A stretch of DNA of 6,937 nt from Bacteroidales bacterium. GTDB taxonomy: Bacteria > Bacteroidota > Bacteroidia > Bacteroidales > JALTDM01. Below the pieces are notes generated by a model that saw only the letters and a list, made by a program, of their open reading frames with translations, was not told the DNA's origin and did not search any database. The stretch spans positions 1 to 6,937 of the forward strand of contig JALWKH010000097.1 of assembly GCA_026996635.1 (NCBI GenBank), written 5' to 3'. A program made the position numbers and the translations under genes. Shown in pieces: positions 1 through 5,485 of this stretch (the first letter of the stretch is position 1; each line of letters opens with the position of its first letter).

Positions 1-954
1 CAGGTAATCTTGGCAATTGCCTTTGTATAAAGTATTTATGTTGGTCGTAATTTGTTTAAGTAAATAGAATGCTTGCGGATTATATGTGTAAAATGTGTTA
101 GAGTCCGAACGTATAATTGATGTAATGGTTTTTCCCGTTCCGAAAGGTGTTTTTTGCGTGGGGCGTGCAGACGGGTAAACGGTTGTTGATGTCAAGTCTT
201 TGTAATTTCCTTCAATCATTATTTTGTTTAGCAGGTAAAAATCTTCACCGCCTTGTTTCTTGGGCATACCGTTTTGCCTGATGTATGCACGGTAATTTAT
301 TGCAAAAGCCGACCCGATTGTGTGAAATGCAAACGGGAATCCGATTTTTCGGATCATATTTACATAATACCGCAAATGTAATTCGTAAAGTGTGATGGCA
401 AGGTCAATCTTTTTGTTTTTAGCAGGCAAGTGTTCGTAGTAAATTGATATTCCGTTTAATTTTTCGTGTCCGGCGAACTCATTGAAAATAGCTTCAAAAT
501 AATTTCCAGACACCACTGTATCGGCATCCAGGGAGACGATTATGCCGTTTTCTATTTTGTTTTTGAAAAAATGTGTCGCTGTTGTGTCCATTCCTATTTT
601 TCTGGCAAGACCTACTCCGGCATATTTTCGTGGTAAATCGTATGCTTCAATGATTTTTACAGGGAATGGTGTGGAAATTTTTTTTAGCATTTGTGCAAGG
701 AGCTTGTTTTTTTGTACTGTGGCGGGGTCAGTGTTTTCGGGGTGATTTATTACAACGACAAGTGCGGGATTTATTTTTGAGTTTTTGGTGTGGAAATATG
801 ATTTTTTCAAACTTTCTATGGCAGAGAATACCATAAAATCCTTAAACACGGGGATAACTACGGCAACATTTACATCTCCGGAAAGGTTTAGATGCAGGAT
901 GTTATTTGATGCCAGGTATTTTTCAATTTTTTTTGCCTCTTTGGGCGAAATCAT
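1..954 (-). CDS. Family 2 glycosyltransferase, C-terminus cut off by window edge
   Basis: Hand translation of the minus strand from the ATG at 952-954 gives 318 codons without a stop, running off the left edge. The family is recognisable as GT-A fold, family 2. There is a beta-strand/nucleotide-binding start VAVVIPVFKD (residues 30-39), a GVGLARKIGMD segment near residues 113-123, a metal-binding DxD-type motif in VSLDADTVVSGNYF (D143, D145), and a GGED motif (235-238) matching the acceptor/catalytic-base region of such enzymes. A later PFGTGK segment also recurs in Bacteroidota members as I remember them. No membrane helix appears in the visible part, so it is probably cytoplasmic, transferring a sugar from a nucleotide-sugar donor to an unknown acceptor. 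The ATG overlaps the stop of the OmpH-like gene as ATGA, implying co-transcription and coupled translation. The frame stays open upstream, but this start leaves a sensible 29-residue lead into the domain. Family is fairly secure; substrate is unknown. Confidence 0.85.
   Translation of the reverse strand, partial: MISPKEAKKIEKYLASNNILHLNLSGDVNVAVVIPVFKDFMVFSAIESLKKSYFHTKNSKINPALVVVINHPENTDPATVQKNKLLAQMLKKISTPFPVKIIEAYDLPRKYAGVGLARKIGMDTTATHFFKNKIENGIIVSLDADTVVSGNYFEAIFNEFAGHEKLNGISIYYEHLPAKNKKIDLAITLYELHLRYYVNMIRKIGFPFAFHTIGSAFAINYRAYIRQNGMPKKQGGEDFYLLNKIMIEGNYKDLTSTTVYPSARPTQKTPFGTGKTITSIIRSDSNTFYTYNPQAFYLLKQITTNINTLYKGNCQDYL
951..954 (-). other. ATGA stop/start overlap between ompH-like and glycosyltransferase genes
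   Basis: Read on the minus strand, the four bases are ATGA. TGA (951-953) ends the OmpH-like protein and ATG (952-954) begins the glycosyltransferase. Such overlaps usually mean one mRNA and translational coupling by re-initiating ribosomes. No separate promoter for the glycosyltransferase is needed. Confidence 0.85.
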
Positions 955-1586
955 TTCTTGGAGTTTGCTGCTTCGTATCTTTGATTCAGGGCTTTTACCA
1001 CCGTGTCGGTAATGTTGTAAGCCGGCATTGCATAAAGCATTGAAGCATTATTGAAAATGAATGTGTAGCCTGCTGTTTTGTTAAATTCTTCCAAAAAGTT
1101 GGTAACTGAATCAAGCAGTTGTTGGTTTAATTTTTGGTTTTCGTTCAGAATTTCTTGCGAAAGTTGGTCGCGAAGTTCCAATAATTTTTGTTGCTTTTCG
1201 TATAATTCTTGTTCTTGCGCTTTGGCACTTTGTGGACTCAAAAAAGAGTTTGTTTGCACTTTTTTTTGAAATTCAGCCGCTTCTTTTTGGAATTCGGCAG
1301 TTTTTCTGTTCAGGCTTGCTTCCAATTGTTTTTGTTTCTTCATCAATTTTTCTTGCAACTCGTTTGTCAGTTTGTATTTTACAAGCAATGTGTCAACATT
1401 TATATATGCCAACTTATATTCTCCGCTGTTTGGATTTTGGGCAAGAATTACGGATTTGTTAGTATCGGCATTAGATGTTTGGACAGGTTGTGCCGGATTG
1501 TTGTTTTTCAGGTTAAAATAAAGAATGAATAAAACAGCAACGGCTGTCAGAAGTATAATATTTAAGAGTAAGTTTAAGTTTTTCAT
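951..1586 (-). CDS. OmpH/Skp-family periplasmic chaperone-like protein, membrane-anchored
   Basis: This 211-residue protein has a short N-terminal hydrophobic helix (about residues 5-24) with no obvious signal peptidase cleavage site and no lipobox cysteine. A low-complexity Asn/Gln/Ser/Thr linker follows to about residue 55. The OmpH start, KLAYINVDTLLVKYKLTNEL, comes next, then a long Lys/Gln/Glu-rich coiled coil (about 75-165) and a C-terminal strand/helix part containing YTFIFNNASMLYAMPAYNIT. This order is typical of the Skp/OmpH family, whose members form trimers with coiled-coil tentacles that hold unfolded outer-membrane proteins in the periplasm. The uncleaved anchor suggests it stays tethered to the inner membrane facing the periplasm; that is an inference. 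It lies 39 nt after the TPR gene and shares an ATGA overlap with the glycosyltransferase gene. It could serve general outer-membrane assembly or the neighbouring envelope genes; the sequence does not decide. Confidence 0.88.
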   Translation of the reverse strand: MKNLNLLLNIILLTAVAVLFILYFNLKNNNPAQPVQTSNADTNKSVILAQNPNSGEYKLAYINVDTLLVKYKLTNELQEKLMKKQKQLEASLNRKTAEFQKEAAEFQKKVQTNSFLSPQSAKAQEQELYEKQQKLLELRDQLSQEILNENQKLNQQLLDSVTNFLEEFNKTAGYTFIFNNASMLYAMPAYNITDTVVKALNQRYEAANSKK

Positions 1587-1606
1587 TACTGTAAAATTTT
1601 GGTTTG

Positions 1607-1614
1607 CAAATGTA
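1607..1614 (-). promoter_or_regulatory. Possible Bacteroidota -7 promoter box upstream of ompH-like gene
   Basis: On the minus strand this reads TACATTTG, an exact match to the TAnnTTTG -7 element used by the primary sigma factor of Bacteroidota. It lies 20 nt upstream of the OmpH-like ATG, inside the 39-nt gap after the TPR gene. No TTTG/TTG element is found at the expected spacing upstream; the nearest TTG is only about 12 nt away. It may be an internal weak promoter or chance in AT-rich sequence. The 8-bp palindrome TTTGCAAA (1603-1610) overlaps it and is too short to interpret. Confidence 0.25.
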
Positions 1615-1625
1615 ATAATAAAAAA

Positions 1626-2840
1626 TCAATTGTTGCAGTATCTTAGCATATAGTCATTTGCTTTCATATATTTCAGTTCAAAAGCTTTTTTGAAATTTTT
1701 ACAAGCATCATATTTATATCCTTGTGCAAGAAGGGTGCGTGCAAGGTAAAAATAATATTTGCCGTTTGTAGGATTCAGGTCTGTAATGTATTTGAAGTCT
1801 TTAATTGCTACTTTGAAAGCACGGGTCATAAAATAAATTTTGCCTCTTAAAAAAATGTACTCGGGGTTGTCTTTGTCCAACGATATAGCTTTGTTTATGG
1901 CTTTTAGAGCTTTAAAGTATTGTTTTTCACCAATATAAGATTGTGCCAGATAATAATATGATAATGTGTCTTTGTAGAGGTATTTTAGTGTGCTGTCCGT
2001 AAGAATGGGAATAGCTTTTTTATTTTTACCGATATTGTGCATTGCAATTCCGTACCATTTTATTGAATTAGGTTTGTCTGCAATCTTTTTATATTTTGCT
2101 GTAAGTATGCCCAGAGCCTTTTTATTCTTGTGTTTCAGTATCAACAGGCTGCTGTAAGCTGTGATATAATCTGTATTGTTTGATTTCGTTTTGTAAGCGT
2201 TTTCAAAACTTTTTAGTGCTGCTGCCGTGTCTTTTATTTGCAGCAAGATTTTCCCTTTTAAGTAATGCAAATAATGTCTTCTGCTGCTTTTTTCAAGATA
2301 TTCATCAATTTTATCCAAAGCATCGTTGTATTTCTTATACTTTATGTCGAAATCAATGTCGGTAAGGGCATTTTCGTAAGAACTGAATTTAAATTCAGAT
2401 GTCAATTTATCCCAATATTCCGTTTCCAAAAATTCTACGAAGTTTTTGTTCTTTTTTATTTTGTAAAGGCTTGTTTTTCTTTGCTTTAGCAGGCCATTTA
2501 ATATTTCGTATGCCTTGTTGTATTTTTTTAAAAGAGCGTATGCTTGTGCCAATTTATATTTACATGATTCAGGCTTTAATTTTTCTGCGGTTAAGTAATT
2601 ATTTAAAGCACCGTTGGGATTATTTTTATTTAAAAGAATGTCGCCTTTTATAATGTATAACTTGTAATCATCCGGTGATTTTTTCATTGCTTTTTGCAGG
2701 TAAAACAATGCGGAGTCATATTCTTGGTAATAAATGAACGCTTTTGTTTTTTTAATAAGGAAATTATAATCTTGAGAGTAAGAAATGTTAATATGAAGTA
2801 AAAAAAATAAAAATATTGTTGTGTAATTTAAATTACTCAT
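1626..2840 (-). CDS. Exported tetratricopeptide-repeat protein
   Basis: The 404-residue product starts with a signal peptide (hydrophobic core about residues 8-17, probable cleavage near ISYS-QDYN at 22-23). There is no lipobox, so a soluble periplasmic or secreted location is likely. The rest is almost entirely helical TPR units; I count roughly nine or ten. Clear examples are KAFIYYQEYDSALFYLQKA near residue 33, HYLKGKILLQIKDTAAALKS near 192, YYYLAQSYIGEKQYFKALKA near 297, EYIFLRGKIYFMTRAFKVAI near 332 and YYFYLARTLLAQGYKYDACK near 366. TPR arrays bind protein partners; no catalytic domain is visible. The protein is lysine- and tyrosine-rich and looks basic. Its ATG overlaps the stop of the upstream secreted protein by 8 nt, which suggests coupled translation and perhaps a physical partnership with that protein or with the envelope secretion machinery. 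That role is inference. The start is well fixed because it yields a complete signal peptide. Confidence 0.88.
   Translation of the reverse strand: MSNLNYTTIFLFFLLHINISYSQDYNFLIKKTKAFIYYQEYDSALFYLQKAMKKSPDDYKLYIIKGDILLNKNNPNGALNNYLTAEKLKPESCKYKLAQAYALLKKYNKAYEILNGLLKQRKTSLYKIKKNKNFVEFLETEYWDKLTSEFKFSSYENALTDIDFDIKYKKYNDALDKIDEYLEKSSRRHYLHYLKGKILLQIKDTAAALKSFENAYKTKSNNTDYITAYSSLLILKHKNKKALGILTAKYKKIADKPNSIKWYGIAMHNIGKNKKAIPILTDSTLKYLYKDTLSYYYLAQSYIGEKQYFKALKAINKAISLDKDNPEYIFLRGKIYFMTRAFKVAIKDFKYITDLNPTNGKYYFYLARTLLAQGYKYDACKNFKKAFELKYMKANDYMLRYCNN
2833..2840 (-). other. 8-nt overlap between surface-protein stop and TPR-protein start
   Basis: The minus-strand bases ATGAGTAA contain the ATG of the TPR protein (2838-2840) and, in another frame, the TAA of the surface protein (2833-2835). 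The overlap makes co-transcription nearly certain and translational coupling likely. Confidence 0.85.
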
Positions 2841-5418
2841 TCTTATCTTTATTTGAGTAGAAAATGTGAATAAATCCTTTGAGTGTCCGTGGAACTATGC
2901 CCGTTAACCTGTACTCGTAAACATCACATACATAGTAATAAACACCCGGAGCAACTTTTTTTGAACCGTTTTCGATTTTGCCGTCCCAATTTATATCTGG
3001 ATCTGTTGTTTCAAATACCAATGTTCCCCAACGGTTAAAAATTTTAAGGTCAATATGGTCAACAAATTTGTACGGTCCGGGATGTAACACATCATTTATT
3101 CCGTCGCCGTTCGGGGTAAAGACATTCGGAAGTTCATAATATGAGCAAGAGTCAACACATATTTTATCCGATAATGGACTTTCGTTGCCGACCGAGTCCA
3201 GTGCCGAGATTTGATAACAACCTGCCATTGAAACTTGCGGTATATGGTTGTAAGAATTGTGGTTTTTATCTACATTGGCAATAACTTCAGGAGTTTTGTT
3301 AAGGAAGGGAGAATAATAAATATTATATGAAACGATGTCGGAGAGGCAAGTAGAATCAACGCTCCAATTCAATTCATTATATTCTTCCGTACAATGAGAT
3401 GCCACATTTAATGCGGGTGTACAAGGGGGAATTGTGTCTTGCGGTATGTCGCATTTGGTTTGTGAGAAATTTTCAATAGGGTCAATAATGTTGTTTATGT
3501 TGTAATGTCCAATGCTTTTTACAAGGTAGCAATATTGTGTTCCGTTATGCAATCCTGTATCCGTGTAAGTATCATTGTAAGTAACTCCTATTGAATCGTA
3601 AGTTTGAGTTGAATTGTTGTAACGGTAAATTATATATTTTTCATTTATCCACGGAACATTTTTATCCCAATACAATTTTACACTGTTGTCAAGTCCGGTT
3701 GTTTTTATATAAATTGATGATGCCATATCGGGCTGACCGATTAAAAACCTATTGCCGGGTTGGTCATTGTAAAACTCTATTTTGTAAGAATAGGCGCTAT
3801 CCCGTGTATTAAGCAATGAATCTATATAAATGGTATCGTTAATATCCGAAGTTGAATCAATAAGTGTAAAATTCAATCCGTGTATGCCGTCAGACCTGTA
3901 TATAAGGTATTTGTATGGACCGGGTGCATTTACGGTATCGTATTCGGTTGGTTTTGACCAGGCTACATATATTCTTCCCGAATCGGCAGAAGTTTTTTCT
4001 ACACTTACATTTGTTATGATAGGTATTCCCCTGACGAGTTCGCTACATATCTCATCAGAGATATAACTTTCCGCACTGTCTTTGAAAAATGCATCTACAC
4101 GGTAACAATATGTATATCCTTGGTCCAAGTATTGACCGTCGTTGTCATCAATAAATGTTGTGTTTGACCATCCGTCAACTTGGGCAATTTTATGGTAGCC
4201 TGTACTTTCGGGAATTCCCGTTTCGCACGAACTGTGTGTGTAATTATAACTGCCTCGTCGTCTGTAGATATAATATCCTTTTGCATTGGAGCAAATACAC
4301 GGTTCCCAACTCAACGCCATTGTGTTATTTCCCGGTACGATTTGTAAATTTTGTGGTGCGGGAGCTACTACTTTAATGTTGAATGTTATGGTGTTGGTTA
4401 ATGCCAAGTCATCGTTGTTGTCGTCGGCTTTTATTACAACTTCGTAAGGCTGTTTCCTTACATCTTCGCATCCTGTGTGCCAGGTAAATTTTGCCCTCGT
4501 ATGTCCGGGTTCTTGTATTTCGGTTGATAGGGTAGTTGTGCTGTCCACATAAAAAGGACCTCCATTGCCTGTTAATGTTATTATATCATTGTCTTGATCG
4601 TAAGCGTCTATATAGAGTTCAACGGTAGTACCGGCAACAACACACATATCGGGAATGCTGTCAATGGTAGGCGCGTGGTTATTTGATTCGTAAACTTCGA
4701 TTTGCATATCTCTGACTATCTTTCCGATTTTCACACCGTTTCTCCATTCTTCAACAAGCATTGCCACATTGTATTTACCGGGCGTTGTCGGGGTATTCCA
4801 CACCAAATCTCCGGAAACAGGATCCACATAAAAGTCGTGGCTTGCAGGAGGATATGTATAACCAGGTATTGGTTGCCCGTTTTCTCCCAAACAAACAGTT
4901 AGTTCGTATGATAGGCTGTCGCCATCAGGATCAAAAGCTGCTGGGTTGTGTATAAATAATTGTCCTACAGCAGCTTTGTCAATCGGTGGGTTTAATAAAA
5001 CAGGGGTGTTGTTTTGACCTTCTGTAGGATTTATTTGCAATATGGTTTTAATTGAGAAAGGTACATTTACAGAACCGGGAATGTTTAAAACCCCTTCATT
5101 TCTATTCGGGTCTTCCATAAATATTTCGTATGTACCCGGACCCGGATATGTGTGAATACCTTTGTAGGTGTTTCTTTGGTAATAATTTGGAAGTTGGATT
5201 TTTTCTATTCTATCCACATAATCATAACTACCATCACCCCAGTGCACTTCAAGTTGCGGCCTGTCTGCAGGGGAGAGTGTGTAAGTATAAGTTACTATGG
5301 TAATTTCATAAGTTAGCGGGCCTATTTGTCTGTATGTAATTTCTCCTGCCCTGTTATGTGTTGCAAAAACAGGAATCGAAACAATAAGTAATAATATGAA
5401 TAAAAATTTTCTCTTCAT
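2833..5418 (-). CDS. Secreted multidomain (PKD/Ig/FN3-like) protein with C-terminal type IX (type B, CHU_C) sorting domain
   Basis: The 861-residue product has a Sec signal peptide (MKRK then a Leu/Ile-rich core; probable cleavage after residue 19, ...VFA-THN). A PKD-like domain follows (about 20-130) with WGDG near residue 60. Next come an Ig/cadherin-like domain (about 135-245, with FDPDGDSLSYEL), a second such domain (about 247-350), and about four fibronectin III-like domains (roughly 352-462, 463-570, 574-655, 666-757). The C-terminus (about 762-855) is the gliding-motility-associated CHU_C domain: LPNVFTPNGDGIND, then FNRWGTLVFET, NWDGK and GVYYYVCDVYE. In this family that domain directs export across the outer membrane by the type IX system. 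The product is therefore probably a cell-surface or released adhesin-like protein. About 17 cysteines, all beyond the PKD domain, suggest disulfides. Upstream in frame a TGA (5437-5439) precedes any other start, so this ATG is firm. No enzymatic domain is visible. Ligand and function are unknown. Confidence 0.92.
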   Translation of the reverse strand: MKRKFLFILLLIVSIPVFATHNRAGEITYRQIGPLTYEITIVTYTYTLSPADRPQLEVHWGDGSYDYVDRIEKIQLPNYYQRNTYKGIHTYPGPGTYEIFMEDPNRNEGVLNIPGSVNVPFSIKTILQINPTEGQNNTPVLLNPPIDKAAVGQLFIHNPAAFDPDGDSLSYELTVCLGENGQPIPGYTYPPASHDFYVDPVSGDLVWNTPTTPGKYNVAMLVEEWRNGVKIGKIVRDMQIEVYESNNHAPTIDSIPDMCVVAGTTVELYIDAYDQDNDIITLTGNGGPFYVDSTTTLSTEIQEPGHTRAKFTWHTGCEDVRKQPYEVVIKADDNNDDLALTNTITFNIKVVAPAPQNLQIVPGNNTMALSWEPCICSNAKGYYIYRRRGSYNYTHSSCETGIPESTGYHKIAQVDGWSNTTFIDDNDGQYLDQGYTYCYRVDAFFKDSAESYISDEICSELVRGIPIITNVSVEKTSADSGRIYVAWSKPTEYDTVNAPGPYKYLIYRSDGIHGLNFTLIDSTSDINDTIYIDSLLNTRDSAYSYKIEFYNDQPGNRFLIGQPDMASSIYIKTTGLDNSVKLYWDKNVPWINEKYIIYRYNNSTQTYDSIGVTYNDTYTDTGLHNGTQYCYLVKSIGHYNINNIIDPIENFSQTKCDIPQDTIPPCTPALNVASHCTEEYNELNWSVDSTCLSDIVSYNIYYSPFLNKTPEVIANVDKNHNSYNHIPQVSMAGCYQISALDSVGNESPLSDKICVDSCSYYELPNVFTPNGDGINDVLHPGPYKFVDHIDLKIFNRWGTLVFETTDPDINWDGKIENGSKKVAPGVYYYVCDVYEYRLTGIVPRTLKGFIHIFYSNKDKNE

Positions 5419-5426
5419 TTGAATAC

Positions 5427-5452
5427 AAAAAGGCTGTCATCAGACAGCCTTT
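5427..5452 (-). terminator. Intrinsic (rho-independent) terminator after gldJ
   Basis: A perfect 10-bp inverted repeat lies in the 67-nt gap between gldJ and the surface-protein gene. On the minus strand it reads AAAGGCTGTC, loop TGAT, GACAGCCTTT, and the T tract continues to five Ts. The stem has a GGCTGTC/GACAGCC core, so on this strand it has the classic form of an intrinsic terminator. It lies 33 nt after the gldJ stop. On the plus strand only a short T run follows the stem, and no plus-strand gene is seen, so the minus direction is preferred. Unusually, it ends only 8 nt before the ATG of the next gene. Confidence 0.85.
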
Positions 5453-5485
5453 AAGGTAATTTATTGTTTTAAAGAACTTTCTGTA

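Noticed and set aside
542..1012. Plus-strand ORFs of 67 and 75 codons
   Set aside because: They lie antisense to the glycosyltransferase and OmpH-like genes, have no recognisable domain, and are rich in Phe/Ser/Cys as expected from the reverse of Lys/Glu/Ala-rich coding sequence.
1078..1532. Overlapping plus-strand ORFs of 63-107 codons
   Set aside because: Antisense shadows of the OmpH-like coiled coil; the Phe/Leu/Cys-rich translation simply mirrors Lys/Gln/Glu codons.
1587..1625. Terminator between the TPR and OmpH-like genes
   Set aside because: The gap has only an 8-bp TTTGCAAA palindrome and AT runs, with no GC-rich stem plus T tract.
4095..4286. Minus-strand ORF of 63 codons inside the surface-protein gene
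   Set aside because: Out of frame within a well-supported long gene with clear domains; no features of its own.
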